Of a DNA stretch of 64,000 nucleotides, positions 8,543-16,996 are shown piece by piece; position 1 is the first letter of the stretch, and every line of letters starts with the position of its first letter. The DNA comes from Klebsiella pneumoniae (lineage in GTDB: Bacteria; Pseudomonadota; Gammaproteobacteria; Enterobacterales; Enterobacteriaceae). The stretch is from assembly GCF_000742135.1 (NCBI RefSeq), contig NZ_KN046818.1, positions 806,841-870,840 on the forward strand, given 5' to 3'. Below the pieces are notes generated by a model, which was given only the letters and a program-made list of their open reading frames with translations, did no database searches and was not told where the DNA came from. The translations under genes and the position numbers were made by a program.

Positions 8543-9442
8543 ATGGATAAAATGGATATCATACCTAACCGACCTATATGGAAAAAAATCATTCACTCCA
8601 TACATGATGGTTTTTGGGACTCCCTTGGCTATCCGGCTACATTAAGTCGGCGAGTCCATTATGGCGTTTTGAAAGCTAAAAGGCCACATATACAGAATAC
8701 AATATGGCTACGTTCGGTCATTAAATGGCAAACATGGCTCAATTACGAAGAAAATCATATATGCTATCTGCATCCTGGTCATAATGGTGATTACGATTTG
8801 CTCCATCGCCATATACCTCAGCTGGATGGTCTGGTCAGTAATACCGTAATAAAAAATTATCGGTGCGACATTTCCAGTGTCGGGGGGCTAAGTTCGTCTA
8901 ATAACTCTGATATAAATATTGCCACACTAGATGATTTCGCGTTGGAATTTAGCCGGGAATTAGCTACACCGATTAGTGTCGACCAACTCAGGAAAAACCT
9001 TGACCATCATAGATTACGACTATATAAAATGTTTTTCAGCCAATATTCCTGGATGCCAGGTCGCCTGTACTGGAACAATATTGATGGCATTCAACACTTT
9101 ACTGCCGTCAGGTATTTGTCGATTCAGTTAGGGGTTCCTGTTCAACTGAAAGGTGAACTGAATTCTTTTAATTTAAATTTAAAGAAAGTACAGCAACTGA
9201 CAGATGTGTGGGATTTATATTTGTTGCCCGATAAAGAGGTGTACGGAATATTACTAGACTGTTTGTTGAGAGTGAAAATTCCCCTCGGTATATCAAATGC
9301 TCCAGATTGGGAAAACGGGGAAAACACAAAATATCGGATTATCTGGCTAGAACGGGATAAAATCATTCCAGCGCGTGTATCACGTTTTTTGACACAGGCT
9401 GGATTTGCTTCAGTTAATCAGTATTTATTACAGCAAAAATAA
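8543..9442 (+). CDS. Unrecognised 299-residue protein in the fimbrial island
   Basis: The intact frame encodes a soluble-looking protein with no signal peptide or membrane segment. It is rich in aromatic and charged residues, with WLRSVIKWQTW near the N-terminus, a central SQYSWMPGRLYWNNIDG followed by QHFTAVRYLSIQLG, and a C-terminal VSRFLTQAGFASVNQYL. The pattern reminds me of an uncharacterised family annotated as DUF6685, but this is recollection only. It sits between the adhesin and a LuxR-type regulator, with gaps of 362 and 241 bases, so it may be transcribed alone. Confidence 0.75.
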   Translation: MDKMDIIPNRPIWKKIIHSIHDGFWDSLGYPATLSRRVHYGVLKAKRPHIQNTIWLRSVIKWQTWLNYEENHICYLHPGHNGDYDLLHRHIPQLDGLVSNTVIKNYRCDISSVGGLSSSNNSDINIATLDDFALEFSRELATPISVDQLRKNLDHHRLRLYKMFFSQYSWMPGRLYWNNIDGIQHFTAVRYLSIQLGVPVQLKGELNSFNLNLKKVQQLTDVWDLYLLPDKEVYGILLDCLLRVKIPLGISNAPDWENGENTKYRIIWLERDKIIPARVSRFLTQAGFASVNQYLLQQK

Positions 9443-9683
9443 AATGAATTGTACAAAGTAACTGGCCTCAAAGGCGTACGTATCTCTTTATCACACTAAC
9501 TTCGGGTTCAGACGGAAATTAAAAAAACAACCTTTAGACATATATGCAAATGATTGATGATTTTCAGAGTAATTACGCATGGAGAAAACCCAGTCGTGAA
9601 TCTTTCTTCCCTTAGAAAGATTCCTTACAAAATAATTTACAAACTAATCATTTTAATAAACACGTAACAGGATAGCCTGAAAA

Positions 9684-10232
9684 ATGTTTTACATAGCCAC
9701 TAATAATCATTATCTTTTTGTTGGTTTGGATTCTTTACTGAAGCCCTATAAAAGCAAAAAAATTCGCACAATTAAACGCAATAATCCAAAACATCTAAAT
9801 TTTAGTGCAGGTGATACTATTTTTTTCGATGATAGTATTGATGTTGTTTGTTTATTGGAAGGTATGGTAGTGAATAACTTATCATTAAATATAATTTGCA
9901 TGCATTCTTGTGAGTCGCCTGCTAATTTTATTATAAACCCTATAGAAATTTTAAGTAAAGATTTCACATCAATGAATATTAAAAAATTTACATTTTTAAT
10001 AAATGAAAAAAATTGCGGATATTTTAAAAAGGTGGTCCTTTCCCCTCGGGAGGTATGTGTTTTAAATTTATCAATAAAAGGAACCAGCGTGAAAAACATT
10101 GCCAAAAGATTAGGCTTGCAAATAAAAACTGTATATGCTCACAGGAGTAATGCTTGTAATAAACTTGGGGTGGATAAGGCTTGTAATTTATTTCATTGCA
10201 GGCTTTTAATTAAGATGATTTATTTGGAATAA
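9684..10232 (+). CDS. Compact LuxR/FixJ-type transcriptional regulator
   Basis: The 182-residue protein has a LuxR helix-turn-helix at its C-terminus (about residues 115-175): LSPREVCVLNLSIKGTSVKN, then IAKRLGLQIKTVYAHRSNAC with the usual KLG. The N-terminal part is lysine- and asparagine-rich and lacks the phospho-acceptor arrangement of a full receiver domain. Size and plan match EcpR, whose gene lies at 33794 in this window and which controls a different pilus. Last gene of the fimbrial cluster, so a role in regulating it or motility is plausible (inference). Confidence 0.82.
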   Translation: MFYIATNNHYLFVGLDSLLKPYKSKKIRTIKRNNPKHLNFSAGDTIFFDDSIDVVCLLEGMVVNNLSLNIICMHSCESPANFIINPIEILSKDFTSMNIKKFTFLINEKNCGYFKKVVLSPREVCVLNLSIKGTSVKNIAKRLGLQIKTVYAHRSNACNKLGVDKACNLFHCRLLIKMIYLE

Positions 10233-10749
10233 ATAGTTGAGCCAAATGAATAGAAACATAACAGGAAACGTCTTACACAATAAAGCCGGATAAAGATAGA
10301 TGTGGCGCTCATAGATAAAAAGCAGAGGGCATCAAGTGTAAGCATCTCGATAAAGCGGACCATTCACCTTTAGTGATTTTCTAACATACTGATTATGTCC
10401 CTTGAGGAGTTCATCATACGTAAAGATCTATTCACCTAGTACCAGAGACAGTCCAATAATTTATTTGATAAGGAGCTCGATGTGATGCCTGACGAGAAAA
10501 AAAACGGTTAAACCAGAAAATCCTGGTCCCGTCCCGACGCATCAATATGACCAATCAGAATGTCCGAAGCACGCCGGTAACCTTCGGTTTAAGCTGTACC
10601 GTGATCAGGCATGTAATTCAAACATGCGTTATTCTGTCAGTCGCTGTCGCTTGCTAATATCTCCGGTTCTGACGTTTTTTTTTAAATAGCTTTTTCTGTA
10701 CCGATGATCTGTTAATAAATCCCGTCCTGCCATTTATTTCCCGGCCGGT
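10233..10749. other. Decayed intergenic stretch, no intact gene
   Basis: This region of about 500 bases follows the LuxR-type gene. It has no reading frame of useful length and no recognisable RNA gene. Base composition changes gradually toward that of the phage-like remnant that follows, consistent with decayed mobile DNA. Confidence 0.4.
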
Positions 10750-10995
10750 TCAGATTCTGTTCTTCATTCGCCGCTGCACCGAGAGCCAAGTGAGTTCTTC
10801 CAGATCGCCTGGAACAATCCCTTCAGGATTGGTGTAGATGACGCTGGCATTCGCGGTCAGCCACCAGGAGCCTGAGACCAGAATACGTTCAGCCACCGTC
10901 AGACCGTCCCAGGTGACAATCAGCCAAGTATTTACACCATAATCTTCAGGAGGGCGGAGCCAGAGCTGTTGATGGCCGAGAGCGATCAGTGCCCA
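10750..10995 (-). pseudogene. Coding remnant of unknown function without a start codon
   Basis: An 81-codon frame is bounded upstream by a stop, has no ATG at its head and ends TGA at 10750. It reads like real protein: LRPPEDYGVNTWLIVTWDG, AERILVSGSWWLTANAS and EGIVPGDLEELTW. The tryptophan-rich, proline-spaced texture is typical of small phage or island proteins. It lies near the integrase remnant, so it was probably cargo of that element. Not identified. Confidence 0.4.
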
Positions 10996-11293
10996 TTAAT
11001 ACGGATCAGTTTGGATATGGGGAATTTTAAGCTTGTTTTGAACGTAGCGTCCTTACAGGGTGAGCGTCACCGCTTTGCGGCTCCGATGGTTCCATTTGGG
11101 GAAAATTTGTGCCTCTTGTTCACGATCGTCCGCTTTGTGCTAAGCAGACAATTCATTAAATTGCGCATTGACAATTTTCAGGCCTTGTTATGCCTAAACA
11201 TGATCAAAAATCCTGCGTTACGTGAAAAAACGCTGCAACATATAGCTACAGCATTTCTTTTAGTCTTTTTTGGGGCGGTATTTATACGCTAAC
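10996..11293. other. Intergenic stretch next to the integrase remnant, no gene seen
   Basis: About 300 bases with only short frames and no helix-rich or motif-bearing peptide. A T-rich patch at 11255-11275 lies just beyond the integrase stop. I found nothing to annotate. Confidence 0.35.
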
Positions 11294-11499
11294 TTAATTG
11301 TTACTCTCGCAACTATCCACGTAATCCCCATACCACTGCATCATCTCTTTCCTCCCTTCCAGATACAACGCATGGTTATACGTCCCACGAATCGCGTTCT
11401 TGTCCACGTGCGCAAGTTGGGTCTCAATCCACGCAGCATTAAATCCTTCCTCATGTAAGATTGTGCTCATGGTGTGACGGAAACCATGCCCCGTTACCT
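11294..11499 (-). pseudogene. C-terminal fragment of a P4-family tyrosine integrase, truncated by IS1
   Basis: Read on the minus strand, the 206 bases give VTGHGFRHTMSTILHEEGF, then WIETQLAHVD and IRGTYNHALYLEGRKEMMQW, ending at a TAA at 11294-11296. These carry the catalytic arginine (HGFRHT), histidine (LAHVD) and tyrosine (GTYNHA) of P4-type integrases. The left end of IS1 abuts the fragment, so all upstream coding sequence and the promoter are gone. Orientation matches that of the tRNA-Thr gene at 22146, as expected for an integrase once lying just downstream of that tRNA. The element it mobilised is now immobile by this route. Confidence 0.88.
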
Positions 11500-11554
11500 G
11501 GTAATGCTGCCAACTTACTGATTTAGTGTATGATGGTGATTTTAAGGTGCTTGC

Positions 11555-11830
11555 GTGGCTTCCATTTCCATCAGATGTCCCACTTGTTCAGCTACCGAAG
11601 GCGTCGTGCGTAACGGTAAAAGCACTGCCGGACATCAGCGCTATCTCTGCTCTCACTGCCGTAAAACATGGCAACTACAGTTCACTTACACCGCCTCTCA
11701 GCCCGGTACGCACCAGAAAATCATTGATATGGCCATGAATGGCGTCGGATGTCGCGCCAGTGCACGCATTATGGGCGTTGGCCTCAACACGGTTTTACGT
11801 CACTTAAAAAACTCAGGCCGCAGTCGGTAA
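11555..11830 (+). CDS. insA: IS1 InsA protein (transposition regulator)
   Basis: The 91-residue protein has the InsA zinc-finger region ([16 protein letters not shown], then CSHCRKTW) followed by a helix-turn-helix ending [11 protein letters not shown]. InsA binds the IS1 ends and represses transposition; ribosomal slippage at the A-run near 11804-11812 fuses it to InsB to make the active transposase (established for IS1). The frame is intact. Confidence 0.95.
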   Translation: MASISIRCPTCSATEGVVRNGKSTAGHQRYLCSHCRKTWQLQFTYTASQPGTHQKIIDMAMNGVGCRASARIMGVGLNTVLRHLKNSGRSR

Positions 11831-12252
11831 CCTCGCGCATACAACCGGGCAGTGATGTGATTGTCTGCGCTGAAATGGACGAACAGTGGGGCTACGTCGG
11901 TGCTAAATCACGTCAGCGCTGGCTGTTTTACGCGTATGACAGGATACGGAGGACGGTTGTGGCGCACGTCTTCGGTGAACGCACTCTGGCCACACTGGAG
12001 CGTCTTCTGAGCCTGCTGTCGGCCTTTGAGGTCGTGGTATGGATGACGGATGGCTGGCCGCTGTATGAATCACGCCTGAAGGGAAAGCTGCACGTTATCA
12101 GCAAGCGTTACACTCAGCGCATTGAGCGACATAACCTGAATCTGAGACAACATCTGGCAAGGCTGGGACGGAAGTCACTGTCGTTCTCAAAATCGGTGGA
12201 GCTGCATGATAAAGTCATCGGGCATTATCTGAACATAAAACACTATCAGTAA
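11749..12252 (+). CDS. insB: IS1 InsB transposase portion
   Basis: The 167-residue frame overlaps insA and carries the catalytic part of the InsAB' transposase, with [20 protein letters not shown] and WMTDGWPLY supplying acidic residues and a C-terminal [12 protein letters not shown] block. No stop or shift interrupts it, so the copy could still be active. It ends 15 bases before the right IS1 end. Confidence 0.95.
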   Translation: MSRQCTHYGRWPQHGFTSLKKLRPQSVTSRIQPGSDVIVCAEMDEQWGYVGAKSRQRWLFYAYDRIRRTVVAHVFGERTLATLERLLSLLSAFEVVVWMTDGWPLYESRLKGKLHVISKRYTQRIERHNLNLRQHLARLGRKSLSFSKSVELHDKVIGHYLNIKHYQ

Positions 12253-12267
12253 GTTGGAGTCATTACC

Positions 12268-12729
12268 AGACCAATCAATCTCATTTTGCTGAGTTCCCCA
12301 AGCATTAACTTTATTGAAGATCAGCGCCTGCCAGTAAGCATATTCGCGAGAGCGTTCGAATTTAGCACGCATCTGAAGAAACTTGTTGGCCTCAATCTCA
12401 TCAAGAGACTGCTCCATTGTGGAACCGGGACGACGGTAACCTTTGAGATCTGCCGAAGTCACACGGTCAGTCACACCCGCCCAAGGCAACTCGTAGAGAT
12501 ATGATCCTGCTGTCGGCTTTTCGATAGTCCCCCACTCCGAACTGAAACGCATCAACGGAGCGTCCACACCAATAGATGCCTCTTGGATACGATCCATACT
12601 AACTTTGTGGGAATCTGCGATCTGACGGTCTGCAAATACATTAAGGTGAGTCAGCAGTAAATTGCTCTGTGGAACCTGATCGCGGAAAACTTTACTGTAG
12701 TTAACGTAATCAAATGATTTAATAGCCAT
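12268..12729 (-). pseudogene. Phage major capsid protein (lambda gpE-like), C-terminus removed by IS1
   Basis: The first 154 residues are intact, from MAIKSFDYVNYSKVFRDQVP through ADSHKVSMDRIQEASIGVD and GVTDRVTSADLKGYRRPGS, then run into the IS1 right end at 12267. Lambda-type capsid proteins are about 340 residues, so more than half is missing. It follows the decoration gene by 23 bases, the D-E order of lambdoid head operons. The residues after 12267 come from IS1 and are not capsid. Confidence 0.75.
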
Positions 12730-12752
12730 TTTTGAAATCCTTTTCTTGTCAG

Positions 12753-13103
12753 TTATTCTGCGATGACAACATCATCAGAGGTCAGGCGAATGTTTCCGTT
12801 AGCGGTCAATGCTGCTAGTGCGGCATTTGTCGCTGTGCCCATTACGGCGCGGATTGCTTCTGGGTATACGTAAACCAGGCGATCAGCCACGATTACAGGG
12901 ACGTCAGAACCTGCATCTGCGTAAGAAAGGCACAGGATTGCATCAGTCCCGGAGGTGTACAGCGCCCCGGCAGAGGTCACTACGGAACCTGGTTCCACAG
13001 CCTGTGCTAGTGTCGCGAATACATGGCACTTACGGTCAAAGTTGGCAGTTGCCGAATTCTTCACCACGTTGTTATACGTTTTTGGATAGTCATCCAGTTT
13101 CAT
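12753..13103 (-). CDS. Phage head decoration protein (lambda gpD-like)
   Basis: The 116-residue protein has the glycine/alanine-rich beta pattern of head decoration proteins, with VEPGSVVTSAGALYTSGTDA and a C-terminal NAALAALTANGNIRLTSDDV. It lies directly upstream of a capsid gene, as D precedes E in lambda-like phages, where D trimers stabilise the expanded shell (family knowledge). No portal, protease or terminase gene is nearby, so it is either a remnant or part of a reduced head module. Confidence 0.72.
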   Translation of the reverse strand: MKLDDYPKTYNNVVKNSATANFDRKCHVFATLAQAVEPGSVVTSAGALYTSGTDAILCLSYADAGSDVPVIVADRLVYVYPEAIRAVMGTATNAALAALTANGNIRLTSDDVVIAE

Positions 13104-13739
13104 TGTGTTGTATCTCCATACAGGTTATCGCCAATGCTGGCGCTTATTATTTCGCTGGCAAATTTGCCATTGAGGGGTGAAAAGAAAGCCGCTGATAGCG
13201 ACCGTCTTCACTTCATGTTCCATGCAGAAAAAAGAGCCGGAGGCAGGAAAGCGCCTGCCCCGGTTACTGGTCATCGGAGAGATGAAATTCACCGTTTACG
13301 GATTAGCAACATGCGTTGCTAATCGCTTCACGATGGTGTTTTCTGATGGAGAGATTAGGAAGGAGGGAGCGCCAGCGGCGGGAGACCTCTGAAATCTTCG
13401 CCGTGCGCTCGATGCCAGTTAACATCATAGCGAGATGCCCGGAGGAGAGCCGGGATGGCTAATCCCGTCGAGGTGATACCACGGCAGTATTATTTTTTGT
13501 TTCAGTCGGGGTTTGTTGTCCGGCTGAACGAATAAGCGGCGGGCTGGTGCAAAGGGGCTCGTGCAAAGCATCTGAAAACCATCCCGCCGAAAGGTGACAC
13601 GTAACAATTGGCAGTAGTACGCGACTCTTTCGAATCTATTAATCACATTATTTTATTATTTTATCATTAAACCGTTAAATTCGCCATCAATTTAATTGAC
13701 ATCTTGGTTTATTTGTGATTAAAAAATAAAAGGTTATAT
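13104..13739. other. Intergenic region of about 640 bases upstream of the decoration gene, with a strong hairpin
   Basis: No convincing gene is seen. The region contains a perfect 10-bp inverted repeat with a 4-base loop at 13301-13324 (listed separately), a 6-bp hairpin near 13250, a repeated gtgcaaag around 13547-13565, and an AT-rich patch at 13640-13735. In an intact phage the scaffold or protease gene would lie here, so its absence is odd. Confidence 0.5.
13301..13324. repeat. Perfect 10-bp inverted repeat with ATGC loop
   Basis: The arms gattagcaac and gttgctaatc are exact reverse complements around ATGC. No T run follows on either strand, so it is not a standard terminator. It may be a protein-binding site or a nucleic-acid processing signal; function unknown. 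Confidence 0.7.
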
Positions 13740-14078
13740 CTAACCAGCACGTAGCGGTGATGATTCGATAATATGTGAATAGCGGTCTGGGTCTGAGGCT
13801 ACAACCTCGCGGCATTTAACGCGAGCACGTTCGAGAGTGCCCTCATCTATAATGTGAGGTGTAAACGTTCCGTCATCAACCGGGGCGGATTTGAGCAATT
13901 CTAACTCGGTAGCGGGTTTGCCTTCGGCAAATCTCTCGCGGAGATATTCAGGATGCTGATCCAGAAAGTCATCGGTGACGCTCTTCAGATTATCCCGTGC
14001 CTTTTGAAGTTCATATTGCTCAACGCTTAGGCCATGCATCGCGGCAAACAGAGCATTTCGAATGCTGTTCAGTGTCAT
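13740..14078 (-). CDS. Unrecognised 112-residue protein in the island operon
   Basis: The frame opens MTLNSIRNALFAAMHGLS after a good site (aggaaa) and is strongly helical and charged, with ELQKARDNLKSVTDDFLDQH and a C-terminal RARVKCREVVASDPDRY. It has no signal peptide or membrane segment. It is the last small gene of the minus-strand series that starts near 16566, separated from the next by about 100 bases. Function unknown. Confidence 0.6.
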   Translation of the reverse strand: MTLNSIRNALFAAMHGLSVEQYELQKARDNLKSVTDDFLDQHPEYLRERFAEGKPATELELLKSAPVDDGTFTPHIIDEGTLERARVKCREVVASDPDRYSHIIESSPLRAG

Positions 14079-14181
14079 TTTTATATTTCCTGTAGAGATT
14101 CAGACCGTTACGTAGCCATAGGAAAACAGCTACCGATAACGGCAGGTTGGATAAAATTTCGAATAGATTCAAGCCGTGCTA

Positions 14182-14700
14182 TCAGGCAGTAGTTGCCTGC
14201 GCCACATTGACTCGTTGGACCGGATTGATCTGGATAGCCTTATATCTGCTGCCAGCCTTTCTTTTGCAGACGCGTTGGTATTCGATTAGTAAGGGGTCGC
14301 CTTCAGGGGGGAACCGCTGCTCAATAGCGGATTCAGCAACGCCATTCTGCCGGAGGGACATCACCACGGTATATAGATGTAGTCCTCCTAGCGCATCACA
14401 GATATCAGCGAGTGATTCACCCTGATGAAACATCGTTAGGGCTAGTTTTGCATCTTGAAAGGAGTTTCTGTTCGCAAAACGACGGCAGCGGGGATTGTAG
14501 CTGTTATCGTACAGTTCCTGGACCTTTTCCAGCGGGAGCCTACAGACCAGAGCCACCTTGCCCGGAGGCATTCCGGCTATCAGGAGGCATTTGCATTTTT
14601 TGATTACGTCGCTATCTCGTGCGCGATTTTTGAAAAGTCGAGTTAGATCGGGGAGTTGTTCTTCTTGGTCAGCTTGGCGGCTGTTGGCGAGTTCACACAA
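14182..14700 (-). CDS. Unrecognised 172-residue protein, probable nucleic-acid-associated regulator
   Basis: A TTG start at 14700 is chosen because GGAGGA lies 5 bases before it and the upstream gene stops 15 bases away; no ATG gives a comparable product. The protein is basic and helical, with CKCLLIAGMPPGKVALVCRL, PRCRRFANRNSFQDAKLAL and ADICDALGG, reminiscent of tandem helix-turn-helix segments. Tight coupling to the 361-residue DNA-binding gene suggests a shared role in replication or control (inference). Confidence 0.6.
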   Translation of the reverse strand: MCELANSRQADQEEQLPDLTRLFKNRARDSDVIKKCKCLLIAGMPPGKVALVCRLPLEKVQELYDNSYNPRCRRFANRNSFQDAKLALTMFHQGESLADICDALGGLHLYTVVMSLRQNGVAESAIEQRFPPEGDPLLIEYQRVCKRKAGSRYKAIQINPVQRVNVAQATTA

Positions 14701-14715
14701 TTATTCCTCCAAATG

Positions 14716-15801
14716 TTAAACCGGTTGGTTATCATCCCAGGTTTGGGCTGGCTGTGCATTAGCACCTTGTTTTGCTGCGGCTATTCTTTGTGCCTGCTGC
14801 TGTTTGTAATAAGCATCTGCACTAGATGGGGTATCGTTAGCGGCAGACCTTGAGCCTTTGTATCCATCGCTCTGGATGGTCTTCACATGACTGTTGATAA
14901 GGTCCATTATTGCGCCGGGTGTGGTTTTGCCCCACTTCGCGCCGTAATCGTCAAATCCTTTAGGATCACCTCCATGCTGCCAATGTTGAAGTTCTTCAAG
15001 AGTGGCCTTCTGAGGCTGGTTCTGTCGTTCCTGGCTGGGAGCATTCACCGTCAGCACCGGAGGTGTCTCGCATTGGCGAGAGTGCTCCGCACCGTTTACC
15101 GCATCATTATCGGAAACATCATCATGCTGGTCGCTATGATTGTCAGGTACGCCGTCCGGTTCTCCAGCAGCAGGCGAGGCAGTCTCAGGGCCATCAGTAG
15201 CGGGTTGCAGGTCCTCTTCATCATTACTCTCCTCAATGATTGATTCGATAGGCCACCCGAGCGCGGCTAATTTCTCAGTCGCGATCTGAAAGGCAAATTG
15301 CATCACTTCTTCATCAGAGAGATCACGATTTGCGATGGTTTTTGCCATCGCCTTGATCCCACGGTTAACTGCATGGGAATCAACTTTTCCAGACTTCTTC
15401 AGCAAGGAATTGAGCTGTGATTTTCTCAACGGCTTATCTTGCGGTGTCACTGGCGCGTCAGTCATGCGGGACACGATGACATCAATAGACGTACAGGTGT
15501 ATGTATTACGCCACCCATCCTTAAAGGTCTCTTTACCTACTTCCAGAAGGCCCAGAGCTTGCAGTTTGTCGATCCTCTCCTGTGCCACTGAGTCGGCGCG
15601 GCCCATCGACTTAGCAATTGTTTTAATGCTCTGGTAACACTTCTTACCCTGCGCCTCGAAGGTGTAAAAGTGATTGAACCACTTGAGATCGGTATCAGTT
15701 ACACGCATCACTGCCCCGGCAGGTGTTATAATGTTTTTGATACCTTTTAACGGGCTGGCGGTTTGGTCGAAGTTGGTCTTAGTTTCTACTTTCTCGGACA
15801 T
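14716..15801 (-). CDS. Winged-helix DNA-binding protein, candidate replication initiator
   Basis: The start at 15801 is chosen for its aaggagag site; a TTG 15 bases upstream is also in frame. The 361-residue product has an N-terminal winged-helix region (about residues 20-110), with VTDTDLKWFNHFYTFEAQG, YQSIKTIAKSMGRADSVAQE and RIDKLQALGLLEVGKETF. A low-complexity acidic middle and a glutamine/alanine-rich tail follow. This layout is seen in helix-turn-helix proteins of plasmids and phages that act at origins. Iterons at 17105-17184 lie upstream of its operon. Initiator function is inferred, not shown. Confidence 0.65.
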   Translation of the reverse strand: MSEKVETKTNFDQTASPLKGIKNIITPAGAVMRVTDTDLKWFNHFYTFEAQGKKCYQSIKTIAKSMGRADSVAQERIDKLQALGLLEVGKETFKDGWRNTYTCTSIDVIVSRMTDAPVTPQDKPLRKSQLNSLLKKSGKVDSHAVNRGIKAMAKTIANRDLSDEEVMQFAFQIATEKLAALGWPIESIIEESNDEEDLQPATDGPETASPAAGEPDGVPDNHSDQHDDVSDNDAVNGAEHSRQCETPPVLTVNAPSQERQNQPQKATLEELQHWQHGGDPKGFDDYGAKWGKTTPGAIMDLINSHVKTIQSDGYKGSRSAANDTPSSADAYYKQQQAQRIAAAKQGANAQPAQTWDDNQPV

Positions 15802-15955
15802 TGTTCTCTCCTTCAATGGGATTCTTCATATTGGTTCGGATGCGTTCGGCCTCTGCATCCACGAGTCTGTTAATGAACGTTGCAACAGGTGTCCCGGTTC
15901 GGCGGCATTCGTGCATAATTGCGTCCATCGTTGAATTGCTAAATGTCAGTTTCAT
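15779..15955 (-). CDS. 58-residue ribbon-helix-helix-like protein
   Basis: A short frame starts at 15955 with GGAGG well placed before MKLTFSNSTMDAIMHECRR and ends within the start of the downstream gene (23-base overlap), a sign of translational coupling. The sequence, a short beta strand then two helices (STMDAIMHECRRTG and VATFINRLVDAEAERIR), fits an Arc/CopG-type ribbon-helix-helix DNA binder. Such proteins commonly autoregulate replication operons. It would be the operon's own repressor (inference). Confidence 0.6.
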   Translation of the reverse strand: MKLTFSNSTMDAIMHECRRTGTPVATFINRLVDAEAERIRTNMKNPIEGENNVRESRN

Positions 15956-16081
15956 CTCAAGTTCCCTCCGAATGCATAAAAGTTATCGCTCCTGCTATCG
16001 CGGATGGCGATCAGGAGTAAGAAGCCGTGTTTGCGGCGATTTCGTTAAATGGCTAGTGCCAGCGGGTGTTAAAAACGAGGG

Positions 16082-16492
16082 TTAGCGGTGTTTCTCAGGA
16101 TCAACACCATGCTTCTTAAGATCTTCGCGAGCCTCGGTGAGAATAAGCGATAATACCTGTTTCTCATGCAGGGCAATTCCCACGCGATCACGGTACAGGC
16201 AGATATACCCATTGATGACATCTGAGAAGATATCACTTACCTCTTCCCCTGCGGCTATACGGGGATTTACAGGCTTGAGAATGGTTTTTATTGCTTGGCG
16301 GTAACGAGCGTTACGCTTCTGCTCCAATTTGTACTGACGGAGCATTTCAAGGGCTTTCTTGGTGTTTCGCTTATTCGTACCAACACGGTTTTGGAAGCTA
16401 TAAAGCGCAGAGGTAGTGGTGATGTTATGGACTAAGGCGTTAAAGATTTCTTCGGCAGTTGCGACTCTAAAGTCGATGGCGGCTGTTCTCAA
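16082..16492 (-). CDS. Unrecognised 136-residue basic protein, first gene of the island operon
   Basis: A TTG start at 16492 follows GGAG by 5 bases; no upstream ATG is better. The product is basic and helical in the middle (KRNTKKALEMLRQYKLEQKR, RYRQAIKTILKP) and has a C-terminal half EKQVLSLILTEAREDLKKHG. It has no transmembrane segment. It follows a clear sigma70-type promoter at 16538-16566. Function unknown; the position suggests an early regulatory or replication protein. Confidence 0.6.
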   Translation of the reverse strand: MRTAAIDFRVATAEEIFNALVHNITTTSALYSFQNRVGTNKRNTKKALEMLRQYKLEQKRNARYRQAIKTILKPVNPRIAAGEEVSDIFSDVINGYICLYRDRVGIALHEKQVLSLILTEAREDLKKHGVDPEKHR

Positions 16493-16537
16493 ATGTTCTC
16501 CTATATTCAGGTCAATGTATATTCACTCAGTATGTAT

Positions 16538-16566
16538 ATATTAACAGTTAAAACTATCTTTGTCAA
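16538..16566 (-). promoter_or_regulatory. Sigma70-type promoter for the minus-strand island operon
   Basis: On the minus strand a perfect -35 (TTGACA, 16566-16561) lies 17 bases from a -10-like TAATAT (16543-16538). It sits about 45 bases before the first gene start. Near-palindromic TATA-rich sequence around 16517-16540 could be an operator. Confidence 0.65.
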
Positions 16567-16624
16567 TCTTTGTTTTTGTGTTTACTGATAAGTCAAGAAT
16601 ATTTTTGTAAATACTGGGTTCGAA

Positions 16625-16900
16625 GTGGTCTTTTACAACAAATCAATTCTCATTGTCAAGGTGTTTATTCGCATAGCGCTTCCAGATGCTCCAGATTCAA
16701 CGCAGCAAGTGAAGAGGTTAGTTCACCAGCAACAAGACAGCGACGCTCAGAACGCGATACAGAGCGTTACAGACAGGTTTTTTGCGGGTGAATCAGAGGT
16801 TCATCTCTTTGCAGTCTTTGAGGGGGGACCGACGCCCCCAGGGGGAGTGTACGTCGCGTTGAAAGCTCCTCTGCGCCATGCTCGATTCACATTTGACTGA
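16625..16900 (+). CDS. Possible 91-residue protein, uncertain
   Basis: A frame without an ATG could start at GTG 16625 or at a later GTG that begins VFIRIALPDAPDSTQQVKR. The middle and C-terminus (DRFFAGESEVHLFAVFEGG, YVALKAPLRHARFTFD) look protein-like, but no clear ribosome binding site is visible. If not coding, 16567-16996 is plain intergenic DNA between the operon promoter and the repeat cluster. Confidence 0.35.
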   Translation: MVFYNKSILIVKVFIRIALPDAPDSTQQVKRLVHQQQDSDAQNAIQSVTDRFFAGESEVHLFAVFEGGPTPPGGVYVALKAPLRHARFTFD

Positions 16901-16996
16901 CGCGCCTCGCGGCTTGTCTTCCACACATATCTGAAGTGGCTGACCAGCCATTGCAGAGCGTAGCGATACAGAAGCATCACTCCTTAACACCAAAGA

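Larger units (their letters stand above)
11500..12267 (+). mobile_element. IS1: Complete IS1 insertion sequence
   Basis: The element is exactly 768 bp, the canonical IS1 length. Its ends are imperfect inverted repeats: GGTAATGCTGCCAACTTACT on the left and the complement of a GGTAATGACTCCAACTTACT end on the right. It contains insA and insB in the normal arrangement with the A6C frameshift site. Flanking 9-mers differ (ccgttacct on the left, agaccaatc on the right), so there is no target-site duplication. Together with truncated genes on both sides, this suggests deletion or fusion mediated by IS1. Confidence 0.97.

Noticed and set aside
11491..12276. Nine-base target duplication flanking IS1
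   Set aside because: The 9-mers on the two sides (ccgttacct and agaccaatc) do not match.
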